Positions 14,301 through 27,600 of a DNA stretch of 64,000 bases are shown here, piece by piece. Where the stretch lies: positions 80,417,068 through 80,481,067 of the forward strand of contig NC_134951.1 of the NCBI RefSeq assembly GCF_965638725.1. The letters are read 5' to 3'. How positions within the stretch are numbered: the first letter of the stretch is position 1; every line of letters begins with the position of its first letter. Source of the DNA: Aptenodytes patagonicus (lineage: Eukaryota > Chordata > Aves > Sphenisciformes > Spheniscidae). The notes beneath the pieces were generated by a model, which made no database searches, was not told the origin of the DNA, and worked only from the letters and a program-made list of their open reading frames with translations. The position numbers and the translations under genes were made by a program.

Positions 14301-15786
14301 CTCAGTACCTCCCAAAAATCAGGTCACTCTTAGTTATATGCTTACTTTAGTCATCGGATTTTGGCCTCAGATCTAACATGTGTGTGTGGAAATGAGTGGG
14401 GAGGGGGAAGCTGAGATTTATTTTTTTCCAACTTCTCAGCTGCTTTGCTTAGAAGCCACAGACTGCTCTTTGTAAGCGTGCAGCTGTGGCTAGTCCGTCA
14501 CACAGTATTTTATTTTAGGATGAGACAAGCACCGAGTCAACGTAGCTCCTATTGTTACTTGTCAGTCATCCTATGTTAGCAGAATTCAATGCATGCAGTG
14601 TTCACCAAGGAGATGTGGCATTAGAGCCGCATATGTAGATGAAGGCTCTCCAGATGTGTTATACCGAAAAGTTCAGAGCCCAGAGCATGCAGTGGTTACT
14701 TTTTCTCCCCTTGGAATCTGTGTAATTCCATGAGGCAGACTCGATAGTCTCAAAGGTAGTAATAGCCTTTGCCACAGCGGGTCACTCTCTGATGCAATGG
14801 GAGGAGACATCTTTGCAGTGCTGCGCCAGGAGTTATGCAATCTAAAATGTCAACTTGAAACATGTCCAAGCACTACTCAAGAAATAGCTGTAGCATTGAA
14901 CGCTCAGGTGCTAGAGATGTTTGGGTACTCAGAGAGTATGGCGGCTCAGCAAAATGACTTTCGACACGCCTGAGAAAACAATGGCACTTGCAGAAATTGA
15001 GCTATTGAGAGATTCAATTTGTAGGGAAGGAGACAGAAATTACCTAATTGTTTCAATGCACTAGAAGAGGAGTGTATTTCTTGGTAGGGAGAACTCTTTT
15101 CTTGATGTAAGGGTGGTGTTAAATCCCGAGTCTCTCTTCAAGAAGGAGGGATGCCATGAGTCTGTCTGGGATCAGTGAACTTTCCATTCCCTTCCCCATG
15201 TTATTGTGGGGTACATCCTTCACAAAGGACGGTGGTGTGTGGGCTCCTGTAACAGTTAATCTCATCTCTTTTCTTGCTTCCCAATTCACTTCCTCAGCAT
15301 ACTCCATTGCAAGGACAAAGCGTGGGGGCCCTGCGTGAAGAATGATTCTGGGGTAAGGTGGAGACTGTAACCAGCGCAGATTTGATGTTCTCATAATGTA
15401 GGTCTCTCTTAGTTTTGTTGCATAGGCATTTTCCTGGCTTCAAAGGATTTGCCAGGGTAATGAAACTGCTCCATGGGGAAAAAGGTTTCTGTGATATCTG
15501 CTTCTGTATACCAGACATTACAGCAACATCTCTCACTAGAGTAACTATATCTAGGTTTTTCATCTCAGGCATTTGAGTTACACTTCACCAGTTCTTCTGC
15601 AGGGTTCACAGAAGTATAGGCAACATTGAATTGCTAAAGAGGAGAGTATGGAGACAAACCACAGTAAGGCCAGCAAAAGCCAAGGGTTAAAGAAAAAGGC
15701 CCAAGCTAAACTGGGTAGGGCTGGCTCAGGAAACCAGAGGAAAAGCCTCAGAAAGCCTGGACTACAGCTCCAGAAGCCATTGAAGA
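5346..15786. other. Long non-coding stretch, nothing firmly identified
   Basis: About 10.4 kb without a recognisable gene. The longest ORFs are 202 codons (12108-12716, minus) and 146 codons (10948-11388, minus). Neither shows a known domain, signal peptide or transmembrane pattern. The segment 10,010-10,210 is GC- and pyrimidine-rich but poor in CpG, so I do not call it an island. A poly-C tract lies at 9230-9246. A 9-C run lies near 14,032. No RNA gene was seen. Confidence 0.5.
9230..9246. repeat. C-rich tract with three C5 runs
   Basis: CCCCCACCCCCACCCCC gives three five-base G tracts on the minus strand separated by single bases. A fourth G run would be needed for a canonical intramolecular G-quadruplex and is not adjacent. 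It is a simple sequence feature only. Confidence 0.8.
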
Positions 15787-15831
15787 GGTGCAATGGTGGA
15801 TCCTAAAAATGGTGCAATGGATCCTAAAAAT
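15787..15831. repeat. Two-copy short tandem repeat (24 and 21 bp)
   Basis: GGTGCAATGG followed by an optional TGG and then ATCCTAAAAAT occurs twice head to tail. The second copy lacks the 3-bp TGG. The repeat is local and small, probably a replication-slippage duplication. Confidence 0.85.
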
Positions 15832-17689
15832 AGACACATCAGCTGTGGCTGCTACTCCACACACTGCCACCTCCTTCTCGGTAGTAGCCATAACAGAAAG
15901 TCTGTTTTTCCTTGGTTTATACACAGAAAAAGCAGGGGAAGGGGCCATAGCCTGCTCCCGGCAGTCTTGCGGCCCAGAGGGTTGCCCGTCTTTGGAGGAG
16001 CTCTGTGTAGCCTTGTCTCTTACGTGCAACAGCTCCTTTCCCAAGCTTATTTAAGAGTTAAAGGGAACTCAAGCAGCCACAAACCCAATTATTAAAGGGG
16101 ATTTCTGGAAATGGTAGATGGTGGAGGAGAGAGACCATCAAGGTTACTTCACGCTGTTCACAAACAAATGTGTGAAGCGGTCTGTGGTGCTGTACGGTGC
16201 AGGATGGGCAGAGGGAGGTCTCCCAGTGTCCTTCCAAAGCTCTGGCACGGAAACTTGGGTAATTAAACACGCCAGAGCAGAGTTAGGTTGCATTCTTGGC
16301 AGATAGGTGCTCACCAGCGCAAACGGCTTGGGAAGAACGTGAGGGGAAAAGAGAGGTAAAACCCACTAGTCCCTAAATGTGACGTGCCTCTTCTCCCTGG
16401 ATGAGTTATGAAGGAATGCACCGCTTGGGGATCGGACTGCAGGTAATGGGCTGAGTGACAAGGGGCTGTGGTGACTGTGTGGAAGGAGGACATAAAAAGA
16501 CATGAAGTGACATTTAATTCCTCAACTTTTCTTATCCCTTATCTTTAGCCAAAGTGATCCGAGAGATTCAAAACTCTGGTAGATACTTTTTTGACTTTGC
16601 AAATTGGGGAGTGAATTACGAAGTAGAAATAATGCATATGATTTTTAATGCCAAGTGATTGGCAACTCACAGGAACGAAGCATTTTGAAAATTCATTGTC
16701 TAAAATTTATTTTCACAAACAATCCATGAGGCAATTAGGAACATAGGAATAAATTCATAGTGAGAATGACCTGTTTGCAGATAATTTCTTTAAATAAAAA
16801 AAACCAGAGTTGGTTTAAAGAGAAAACAACTATCCTGTAGTGAATTATTTGCTCATATCTGTTTCTGAGATGTGTCTCATCTCCTCCTGTAGATTTCTAA
16901 GCCTTTATGCATGAGTCACTAGCGATATGATGAAACAAGGGATTTGCATGAAAAAAAAATTCCTCCATCTTTTTAAAACACATTTCAACACTTCTGTACT
17001 TCCAGCTTTTCTCTCTACACCAAATCAGGATAGGAAAAATATCTATAGACTATATACCTAATGATATCCTGTGCAGTTGTTTGTTTCCACCAAACGTTCA
17101 TATTATTCATGCTGTTATTTTTGAAGCTGTTACTGATCGAGAGATTTTTAAACAATTTTTCATCAGCAACGTGTACAATGTTTTAGGGACATGTTTTGGA
17201 GAGCTTGCTTTCTACAATAAGGTTTCTCATCAGCAGGTCTTTTTAAAAATTATAATGTGTGATTTTTATTCTTTGCCAAAGTATCTTTTTTTCCACGGAA
17301 GACTGACGGTAACTCAGTCTGCATTTGTCTGTTTATATAGCTTCTAACTGCATTTCTTTTGTAATGATGTGCTGTGCCTGCCATGCATGGATCCAAAAAT
17401 ACAACAATACAATAAATTAGAGAAAGATGATGATTGATTTAAGAGACCTATTATTTTTACCACACTCTGCTACTGGCATACCGGGACTGCGGTTTTAACC
17501 AGGCGTTCCACTGCTATCGGTATCTTTTAGATAAGCTTTAAATAACCACTGGAAAAACACTCTGGACAGCTTTATGAAGATAATAACAGCAATTAAATCA
17601 TGATTCTTTGGGAAGAAACCCTTAGCACACCACAGATGAACATTTCTCGGCGAGATCTCCTCAGTCGGGTGTACGGAGGCAGAGAAACC
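15832..17689. other. Non-coding stretch before the first CpG island
   Basis: No gene recognised. From about 16,500 to 17,480 the sequence is strongly AT-rich with intermittent homeobox-like TAAT motifs. Short ORFs here lack recognisable features. Confidence 0.5.
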
Positions 17690-18110
17690 CACCGCACGGG
17701 CAGGATTAATAGGGCCCTTGTTGGGCTGCAGCTGGTGTCGCGCCCCAGCAGGTGGGCAGGATTTGGGCCACGCGCCTCCCTCAGACCCCCGTCCTCCTGC
17801 CCGCCTCTCGCCCCATCCGTCGGGCAGCTGGAGGGGGCCGCCCCGCTGCTCCCCCCGCCGCTCCCCTCCCGGAGCCGTGCCCGGCAGCTGTGCGAGGGCT
17901 GCGAGGAGCCCCGCTCCCCCCGCGCACGGAGATCGCTGTCGGCGGGAAAGGCAGAGAGCGGCGGCCCGGGGAGGGACGACGACCGTGTGCCGGGGCGCTC
18001 CCCCTCCCCAGCCCAGAAGCGCCCCGGCTCTCCGGCAGGACAAACAGCCGAGCCCTCCCGGGGCGCGGCACGCCCTGCCTTGCTGATTGCGAGGGCGTGG
18101 ATGTATTTAC
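17690..18110. promoter_or_regulatory. CpG island, possible promoter or exon 1 region
   Basis: Base composition switches abruptly from AT-rich to GC-rich with frequent CpG (CGCGCC, GCCGCCCCG, GGCGGCCCGGGG, GGGGCGCGGCACG), then returns to ordinary composition near 18,110. In bird genomes such islands usually mark promoters, often TATA-less. Several overlapping frames are open on both strands (for example 17600-18325 plus, 17495-18043 minus) because stop codons are rare in GC-rich DNA; none encodes a recognisable protein. Transcription direction cannot be told from sequence. No clear TATA box was found next to it. Confidence 0.6.
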
Positions 18111-20144
18111 TCATTTGCGCAGTTTCTTTCTTTCAAGGGTGGATTGCATGTCAAACAGCTACCAACGCCTCACTGCAGCGGTCCGCCACCTGTTTTCTGG
18201 TGGGTCGTGCTGGACTTAAGGCACGAGAGGCTCCGGCTTGCAGGCTCGGGGACTCTGCAATGGGACCCACAGCTTTGCAGGAGGCTTCTTCCGCACAAAG
18301 CGTGAGGATGGGCACTGACGTTTAGCTGTGGTGGGGTTAGAGACTTTACTCTCTTTTTTTCTCCTCCGTGCCCTTTGGAGGGTTGCCCCTACTCAGGGCT
18401 AACAGCAGCAAATGTGTGGTGGTTCCTCGCTGGTGGTGGGGCATGGCCTGGCGCGGCACTGCAGGAGGCTGGGCTGGCACTAACTGGTACCCTGGTGCAC
18501 CGGCTGTGGAGGAGGCAAGGTCTCCTTACCCTGCCTATGCAATCCCAGGGGAAGAATGTTGCTGTGGACAGCAGGGGCTACATGTATCCTAAAGCGCTGG
18601 CTGGACTGACAGCGGTGAGGCGTGGTGGAGTCCCGTCTCTGCCTGGGACTGACAACCTGAGAGCTTTACCTATGGCAAAGTACTTAGCACTGTCCCTCCA
18701 GGGATGGGTGAGCCCCGTCATTTGCTCTTTACTCTTTCTAGGACAGCAGTGGAAGTGGGGCTTACCATCTGGGTAATCCCCTAGGTTTCTTTGCCTCTGG
18801 GTCCCCTGCTGCCTGTTGCAGCCACAGAGCGAGACCCAAGTCTAATCCGTATTTCTGTGTGGAGACATCCAAACGTGTGTCCTGCAGGCAAAAACTGATG
18901 GCCCATTGGTTTGGCAGGCCCTGGGCAGGAGCAGGTTCCCCCTCTGCGGTGATGTCCTGCTGTTCTCCAGCAATTTCTTGAGGGATGCTACCTAGCCCAT
19001 CCAGCAGCCCACCTGCCAGGGGTGCAGACCACTTTCTCACAGCTGCCAGTCAGTAGCTAATGGACATCTGGAGCTTGCACAGAGAGCAAGTAACAGTAGT
19101 GGGAGAGGATCCCTGGCTTTTCCTGCTCTGGACACTACAGCCCCACAGAAACGGGAAAAGCAATGACAAGCTGCAATCTCGTTTCAAGCCTCGTGTGAAC
19201 ACCGAGATGCGGAGCTGTGGAAAGCAGGTTTGTGAACCAGAAGAGCTTTGGTAGAGAAGGAGGAGAGGACATCACCGGTGGATTGGGAATATCCAAAATG
19301 CATGAATAGCTGTTCCTGGTGGGTACAATTACCTAAGTCATTGCTTCATTTATAGTCCTTCCATACCTAGCTGAGTGCTCACTGACTTCATGGTGGCCTC
19401 CCAAATGTCCTGAGAGTTGTCCCTTTGCTAGCTGCCTCCAGGAATAAATAAAACCAAGCAGTTAATGTGGGGTTGTGGCTATCTGAGGACCGCTACTTTT
19501 GTGGGAAAAAGCTCGGCATTATGGGTGTGGACAGCAAGGCAGCAGTGAAGCCAAAGTGAGGAATAATGGTGCCTTTAGAGCTTCTTTTCCAAATGCCTGC
19601 CATTAGGGTTTTAAGTTCTGAAAGGAGCTTGTTGCTTTCAGGCAGGACTGTTTTACCACAAGAAAACTGGAAAGAGGAGGAAGAAAGAAGAGGGGAGGAG
19701 AGAGAAAAAAAAGGAGTCCTGTATTGTATAAAAACAATTGGGACCTAGTGGAAAGTGGAATTGGTTACTAATGATCTGTGGCTAAGAAAGCATTAAACAC
19801 ATTCAAACTCCAGCCTCTGTGATGACAATACTCAGTGGGTGAGAGGAAGGCAACATGAATGTCAGTGAAGTAGGAAAGAGCTGTAGTCCTGCCGCAGCAC
19901 AGTGTGACTGCTGCCCTGGTTTCACCGCCCAGCCGGAGCCTGACTGCCTGATGCCCACTGGGTACCAGCGAGGCAGTCCTGCTCTAGCGATTAGCAGCTG
20001 CTTTCCTGTCTGCTCTTTTTGGAAAAGCAAACAAACAATTTTTTGTTTAATATCTGTCCGTTCCTCTTAGCGTCCTGCCCACAGTTCATTTGAAAGGGGG
20101 TTGTAAGGAGCCTCCCCTGCAGCAGGGAAGAGTAGGCGTTACCG
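18111..20144. other. Non-coding stretch downstream of CpG island
   Basis: Moderate GC to about 19,050 and then ordinary composition. It contains several short overlapping ORFs with no recognised homology. It could hold the remainder of a 5' exon or first intron belonging to the adjacent CpG island, but no splice structure stands out. Confidence 0.45.
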
Positions 20145-20250
20145 CTGCAGGAACTGCTGGATAAAATCCTATGGCTTGTGCTACACAGGAGGTCAGGCTA
20201 CATGACTATTGTACCAGTTCTTGCTGGCCTTAAAATCTACGTCATTGTGT
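20145..20250 (+). mobile_element. CR1-like LINE 3'-end relic
   Basis: The order CTGGATAAAATCCTATGGC, ACAGGAGGTCAGGCTACATGA and TGGCCTTAAAATCTAC matches, as I recall it, the 3' untranslated tail of old CR1-type LINEs of reptiles and birds ('...caggaggtcagactagatgat...ctggccttaaaatctatga'). It is short and diverged, and the 5' part is missing, as is typical of CR1 truncation. Edges are approximate. Confidence 0.5.
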
Positions 20251-22849
20251 GCTTCAGCAGGGCTGACTTACAGCCTAGAGGCTGTAACGTAGGTTGGTTT
20301 TTTGGTGAAATGCTGACGTTCGGCTCTTCCTGCTGCCTACTACCTGGGACTTGACTTTATGCTACTCGGAAGAGTTCATCTTATGTGCTGGGTTCATACA
20401 AACTGCTTTAGTTTTCATTTTGTTTTAAATATTTGTAATGCCAGGTCCTTTTGTTGTGGTCACAGCCTCTGTGGGCAGAGAACACCTGTCATGGTTCTTT
20501 ACACCCCACGTCTGTGGGAGATCTCCCAGTAGATGGGATGGCCCTCTAAGTAGACCACTTGCCCTGCACAGTCCTTCTGAGAAGTGGGTCCTGAGAGTGT
20601 CCCTGCCCTATCATGGTGTCCCTGCACCGCTTACCCCTGCAGCCAGTACCAGGACAGTGGAAACAGCAATCTTTCTGGGGTCATTACGTTCCCTGCCTGC
20701 AAATCTGTCAGGCAGCAGTGAGGAAGGTGAAGGCAAAGGTGTCTCCTTTCCCAGTTCTGCAGGTGGGCATGGCTGCCCCAGCGCTGGACAGGGCTAAGTG
20801 CAAAATCTGGCTCACGTTACCGTGTTAGCTACTGCACCCTCAGGTAAGGGAGAAGCTCATGAATAGGTCCCAGTATCATTTCATAGTTCACCCAGTGGTG
20901 TGCTGCCAGATAGACAGGTTTTGTATCAAAACCTCAATCCAGTCCCAAGAACTGAAGACATCTGGAGTAACTCTGTCTTTCTGTCTATGTGTATGTCCAG
21001 GGCTCAGCCCTGTGAGGTGGTGAGGTTGGCCAAATATCTTGAGCCAAAAGGGAAAGAATACAGGGGTTAGGTAATCAGGCTCCATTTGGAGCCTCTCATT
21101 TTACTACTTTGCTAGAATATTTTCTAGTTTGATGACTTCAGTCACAGGCTGCTTTGTTTATTTGCTCTGCTGCTAAACTGTGATTTCTGAAATCACTCCC
21201 TGTTGGCCCTTTTATAATTCTCAACTGCCCTAATAACCCTAATTTTCTGTCCCAATTTCCTTCTTCAGTGTTAACACCTGCTATTTTATTTTTCTTTGTA
21301 AACTGGAAACTCTTATGGTGGAGCTCTCTTTAGTAGAGTGGCTATGGTGAACTGACATATCCTAATAAAACCCTGTGCTCATGTGGAGCTCAGATACTAA
21401 GGAAATTTGAAAGAGGTGTAAAACAGTTTTCTATTCAAACAATGAAAAATAATTTGTTTTCACTAATATTGTGCAGGAAATTCAAGAGAAACAAATGGTA
21501 TGGTCATTTTAGTCAGACTACAGCTTTTGATCTTGCTTGTATACCTGAATTATTAGGGAAGGAAAGGAGGAATCCATTACATACACTTTTTAATGTAATT
21601 CAAAGTAAGATTATGTAATTGTTAATGTGTTGAAGAATGCAACTATATCAACCGGTAGACACTGAAATGTTTTTCACTCATCAGGAAAGCGCTGTTGCTG
21701 GGAAATCTCTTCTTTATGCTGTCTCAGATATATGAGGCCTAGTTGTGCTAGTTCTCACCATCACACCAGAAGAACTGCAAAAGAAAAATTTGTTTTTCTT
21801 TAACAGACCTGACATGTTTTGTGTTGCAGATAAAACCTCTGCTTATGTACCTCACTAGGTTTCTGCCTGGAATTGTCACCTAATCTTGGTCTCATTTGCT
21901 TCTGTGTAAATGAACTGAAAACTGTCTGACAGTCCCAGGTATCGCCCAGTTTACAGTAAGGGTGCATCAATCAGAACTGGATCCCAAGACCGAATCCTGC
22001 ATCAGTGTAAACCTTGGCGTGACATCAGTGGCATGACTCTGGATCTGCATCAGTGGATGTGAGACAACATCTTCCCTCTTCTTTTGAGAGTTCTCCCAGT
22101 CTTCAACAAAAGTGCAGTCCCATGGGGCACCTGGTAATGTTTAACTTCTCTTGTTAGCTCTGAGTCAGGGAAAGTCAATTATCTCCTCTACGTAGGGATT
22201 GTATCTGGAGTGGATTCCCTCTTCCAGTTGTTTTAGACAATAACGGGTAGAGGAAGAGACTTCCCACATCACCTTCCATAATAGAAAGATGATACAAGGG
22301 ATTGGAGTGCAGAGGATAATGCAAAAACAAGACATAATGAAAGTAGTCTCTGGACAGGATGAAAGTAGAAGGCTCTCTCCAAGCAGACACCCTGGAAATG
22401 GCTACCTTAAGCAATGTACAAATACTCTTATTACACATGCCTATTCTTCATGTTCACAGTTCAGTCATTGATGTGTGTGCATTGCTTGCAATACAAGAAT
22501 TTATAGCTCATCTTCTTAGCATTTGTTTCTAACCATGGCCATTCCTGGTCTAAACTGAGGCAACTTCCTGAAGACTAATAGTATTACGATGACTTTGAAT
22601 TCATGCGAAGAGGGAACTGGAAGCTATGAATTGGTCTAGTGCTTTGCTCAAGTGAAGTTCCCTATTATGAACTGACCCCTAAGTTTGTAATCAACACATT
22701 CATGAGGTAGGCTGAATGTGTATGATTAATTATTTGTACCAATAGCTCCAAAAAGTCCAATTCAAGGACTCTGGACCTGAAGAGGTAGATACAGAACAAC
22801 ATGAAGTCCTTGCTCCAGAAAACAGACACTTTAGATACTGAACAAGATG
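20251..22849. other. Non-coding stretch
   Basis: No gene recognised. It includes a possible ancient repeat at about 21,960-22,075, listed separately. ORFs up to 119 codons (20438-20797, plus) have no recognised domain. Confidence 0.45.
21960..22075. repeat. Possible ancient amniote interspersed repeat
   Basis: The string CGAATCCTGCATCAGTGTAA followed by ACATCAGTGGCATGACTCTG and GATCTGCATCAGTGGATGTG resembles a common sauropsid repeat as I remember it, with a 'ttacaccagtgtaa' motif flanking 'gacttcaatggagttactc'. CATCAGTG-type words recur about every 30 bp. It is a tentative call from memory; the family name is unknown to me. Confidence 0.3.
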
Positions 22850-24600
22850 TGCCAAGTGGTACAGATACCTCTTCTATGAGGGCCATCTCTTTTTGTTTGC
22901 TGTAAGTCTAGCTCTTAGAAGCTTCATTTGACACTCTGCTTCTCGCAGTGGATAGACAGCAAACAGTCGTTTTCTATCCACTCACTCCACATCATTCATG
23001 AGTTTTCAGAACTCTATAAACCATTCAATAGTTTATCATAGTTGATCTTTCTCTGAGCTTTTTCCACCTCAAATGTGTCCTTTTTTGAGGTGAGAGGACC
23101 CTAACTGAGAAAAATACTCAAGCTGCAGATGAACAGAGTTGTAATTATGTTTTTGTTTTGCTTTTTATTCCTGGCATTTGAGTTGTTTTTTTGACCGCTG
23201 CTGCGCACTGAGCTGATGCTTCCATGGAGCTGCCTATCGTAACCTCAAGCTCCCACTCCCAAATGGTAATTGTCAGCTCAGAGTCGGTCATTTTATTTCA
23301 CTGTGAAGGGTATTTGTTCCATTGCAAGGACAGACCTTCTGTTTCATGTCTTTTGGCCAATTATCTATTCCTACCAGGTCCTTCCCTCTTATCCCATGGC
23401 TGCTAAGTTTCTTTAGAAACCATTCATGGGAGACTTTGTCAAAAGCATTTTGAAAATCCAGTTGTACTTTGCTTGACTGGCTCACCTGACCCACACGCTT
23501 GTTAACTTCAAAAAAACTCTAATGGATTTTACAAGGCAGAATTTCCCGCTACAGAACTGACATTGGCTCTTCCAGGTAGGTTGCATTTAGACACGTATCT
23601 TAGGTAAAGCCTGTCCTTTATTGTAGCTTTTACAAATTTGTGCACTAGAGTTACTAGCTTGCAGGCCTGTAGCTCTCTGGATCCTCCCTGGCATCACATT
23701 CGCAAGCCTTCAGTGTTCATGCTGCCCAAAAAGTAAACATGGGAGATCAGATACTCCTATTAGTGATTCAGCTATTACCTCCTTGGGTTTTCTCAGAACT
23801 CTTGGCTAAATACCATCTAGACCAGACAACTCATTAGTGCTTATGTTAACATTACGATAGTTGCTCCACAGTCACTTACGTTTCGGATGGATCCTCTGCA
23901 GCATTGCCCTCCAAAAAGGCTTCTAGTGAGGAAATAGCCTCGGTTTCTTCTACAGTGAGCAGTGATGCAAGTATTCATTCTCCTTTTCTGCAACAGCCTT
24001 GCCCTCTCTGAGGACTCAACCTGGCTGTCAGTGGGCTCCACAGACTGCCTGGCAGGCTTTTTGCTCCGATATGCTGGAAAAGGAATTTAGTATTACTTTT
24101 GATTGCTCCAGCCAACTGTTCCTCAGACTCTTTTTTTTTTTTGGCCTGCCTAATTATATTTTTGCATTTAATCTGCCAGAGTTTATGATCCTTTATATTT
24201 TCTTCATTTGGATACAGCTTCTGCTTTTTGAATGATGCCTTCTCAATTCTAATAAACTCTTTTACTTCCCAAATTTTTAGCTTACTGCTCCACCGCGCCT
24301 GCTTCTTTTTATTGTATCTCAAGTTTTTCCTAACAGACAGTACGCACTGAAGCTCTGCTTTCAGTAGGATGTTTTTTGGTAGTCCCTGTGCTGTCCATAA
24401 GGATTTCATTCTCTCAGCTACCTCTTTTAGCTTCTTTTTTAACAAGTTTCCTCATTTTCGTATACTTCCATTGCTCAAAGTTTAGCACAGTTGTGGTGGA
24501 TTTTTGACCTTTGCTGCTCCAGAGAGGATATTGGATCCAAGTACATTATGGTCACTGCTCTTGAATGGTGCTTTTCCTGTGAAATTTTGAACCAGAACCT
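22850..24600 (-). mobile_element. Degraded CR1-clade LINE (endonuclease/RT fragments)
   Basis: Reading the minus strand, the fragment near 24,550-24,530 translates to SSDHNV, matching the conserved SDH motif at the C-terminal end of the APE-type endonuclease. It continues as an open frame (24445-23975) rich in Lys/Arg, typical of the linker before RT, and then at about 23,490-23,330 reads LDFQNAFDKVSHEW and KKLSSHGIRGK, the RT region with the LDF.KAFD.V.H motif of CR1/L2 LINEs. Further on (about 23,110-22,870) the DNA follows the order of a LINE 3' part. A large part between the RT block and the C-terminal region is missing. Stops and frameshifts are many, so it is dead. Edges are approximate; CR1 versus L2-like clade is from motif memory. 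Confidence 0.85.
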
Positions 24601-27600
24601 ACATAGTCTTTAGAACCATGTCACAAAGTGTTTTGAAAACCTGGGTTGAACAGAATTTAGGGTAAAAAGGAGATAGCTCAGGTACTTGTACCATATCAAC
24701 GGGATTGATTCGAAGGCAAAATGGTAGAAGAGGTTTAAGAAATTATTTTGAAGTATTAAACTGTTACGGAATTTATCACAGACCAGGAAAGAGGGTAGTG
24801 TGGAGACGGGCTGACTGAGGCCAATATCACTGGAGGAGCAGATCTGGGGTCAGCTAGATATGATGCGATGGAGTGACTGCAGGCAGTATCAAGAACAAGC
24901 AGAGGAGAGGAAATGATGGATCAGGAAGGTAATTTTGGTAGCAGTACTTAGAATGAGTTTGAAGGGTGATCAGGCAATATTATGGCTGCAGCGTGTGGCA
25001 CGAGGAGATAATATGGCCTTTCTCCATACTGATTCCTTTATGCAAACAAAGCTTCCTCTATGCAAACTGGGTCAACATCCTGAATGCATTTGGACAACTG
25101 GGCCCCTGTCTGAACCAGTTCATCTATTAAAAACTGATTCAAACTGTATAAAATGTTAACCTGAATAATGCATGATAGAAATTAAGGATTAGAAGTTGTG
25201 AGTAGGGCTGATGGCCTTGAAAATATACCAGAGTGCTGCAATGTTATGAGATCACTTGTGCCATACTGCCTAGAAGATCCTCCAGTAAAAGGAAAATTAG
25301 CAGAAAAACCTCAGGTCAAAAATGGTGGCAGAAGGCTAATCCTTCAATTAATTAAATCATTGCAGATGAACCTTCTTTATGCAAAGGGAGCAGGTAATTT
25401 TGCATTACTGCTTTGCACATGTGGGCTTTATTCGCTGAGGAAAGGTAATCATCAGTCCAGGCAGTGCTTTTCTCCTTGCCTCTCAGCCCCTAGCTTAAAA
25501 ATGAATGTGTGCTGAATGGATGTGTGTGGTAGTAGCTATATTCTTTTCACCTGATTTATTTGGTCCCATACACGCTGAATACATCAGGCATTTGTTTAAG
25601 TGTGCCTTTCTGGGTAATTGTGGACTGGAGGAGTATTGAACTTGGTATAATACGAATCTCTCAATAAATAAAAAAATCTCCTACTAAATCTCCCTTTATA
25701 AAGGCTGAGAAGAGAGATCTGTAGCATTCCACCTGTGTATGAATCGATTTCAATCAGCCTTTAGGAGGTTTCAGGCTGCGTTAGCTGTAGGATAGCATAG
25801 AGCAGCAGCGAAACTGCCCTCACATCCCTTATTGACAGGTTTGTTATGAAACATGGAATATTTAGATTGAGGAGATTCATCCCAGTACTGCAGACACCCA
25901 GCCCTGTTATCTTCACTGCAAATCTATTGTAATGCTATCCACAAGCACACCCGCTTCCCCATCGCATGCAACAGGACACCAGCTTCTCTGGATAAGCCTT
26001 TTCTGGAAACTAATGAGGTCTTTAAAGCGGGGTGGGGAAGGGAGATATTTTCTGGTTACTTTTTTTTTTAGCGCAATTTCTGTGTTTAGGAAAATGGGCC
26101 AACTTTCCCATTTCAAAATCCTCTGATTCAGATATGGGCAAGGTGAGAGGTTAGAGGCCTCATTGTTAATGAGAGAGGCAGCCTCTGATTTTTACACTAA
26201 TTGAAGCATTTACATTTTTCAGCAGAACTAAAATGCAAAACTAACACATTCCTTGGAGATTTATAACCCCACGATGGATTTTCCTATCCTCTCTCCCTTA
26301 ATTATCCCAAATTATCTGAACTCTCATGAAGAAGAAAGAAATTAATATTAATATTCCATTTAGAATATACTCTAAAATGCAGTAGAAAATGGAGGCAATA
26401 ATAATGATAAAGAGGGTAGCTGAGATGATTTGGAATATATAATCTTTCTTCTCTTCACTGCAGCTTCCTTATACTAGAATAAGCCAGGAAAACTCTGTCT
26501 TGCATTCGTTTAGCAGAGCAATTTTTGTGCTGCATTGACTTCCAGTATATAAGTAAAAGCTTGGTAAAATATTGCTCTGTCTGTTAAATGTAATATTTTG
26601 GCTTTGTGCCTTGATCAGAAAAAAATTAAGGATAAAAGAAATTGGATAACTTTTTCTGAAGAGTGTTTGTACATGGGGGCAAATAGACAGGTAAGGCTCA
26701 TCACTGGAGAGTAGACAGGAAAAGTAGCAAGAAGAAAAGAGCAGCTATAAACTGGACATGAAATGAAGCAGAAATTATAGTTTATGTTGAAAGAAAGGAG
26801 GGAATTAGTTATCTGAAGAGCAAACAGTGGGGTCAAATTAATCAGAAGCTGCAAATGTCAAATCCATATACATGGGAGGAGAGGGTCAGAGGAGAGGGTC
26901 TGCTTGCATGAAAGAGAGAGAAAGGTGCCACAGGGAAGGGTCGGACGGGAAAAGGAAGAATGTCTCTCCATTTGGATGGTGAGACCAAAGTACCTGGTAA
27001 ATCTCCAGTTAGACACTGACTAACTACTGATGATGAGTTACAGGTTTGTAATTGGCCTTTACTACTCAGAGATGGCTCCCAGCTGCTGCCCCAAATTCCT
27101 TGCTCCCATCTCTAGGCCATTGGCTTTGGGCTCCCAGTGCCCTGGAAGTTGGTAGGTATAAGATACGAGTGAAGGAGTGGCTTAGTTTTGGTTTAGAAGT
27201 GCCCTAGGATGGAAAATAACCTCGAGAACGGTCCTCAGTGGTGCGATACCGTTCACACTAAATGCAAATGTAAGCCCAAGTTCAGCTTTAAAACTGAAGG
27301 CAAATTATAAATCTGAGTCCCATAACCACTTCTTCATCTTGTTCTGTGTAAATTTGTTCATTGTTTCGACTCACTGAGAGGAGCCAGAGACTTTCAAAGG
27401 ACCTACCACCTGTGAGCATCTTGGCTTGCAGCTGCCTTGGTGTTACGCTGTCGGCTGTACTTAGAACTATGTTATCCCATGAAAGTAATGTTTGATTTCT
27501 CAAACAATATTTTGTGTCAAAAATGTAACTTTTTAAAGGCAGAAGGGATATAGACTAACTCCCTACTCTCCTATTTTTATAAACCCTTTCTTTCTCACTG

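Noticed and set aside
17495-18325. Overlapping ORFs of 182, 173, 241, 155 and 122 codons in the CpG island
   Set aside because: Open frames on both strands at once, Arg/Pro/Gly/Ser-rich composition and no domains; GC-rich DNA has few stop codons.
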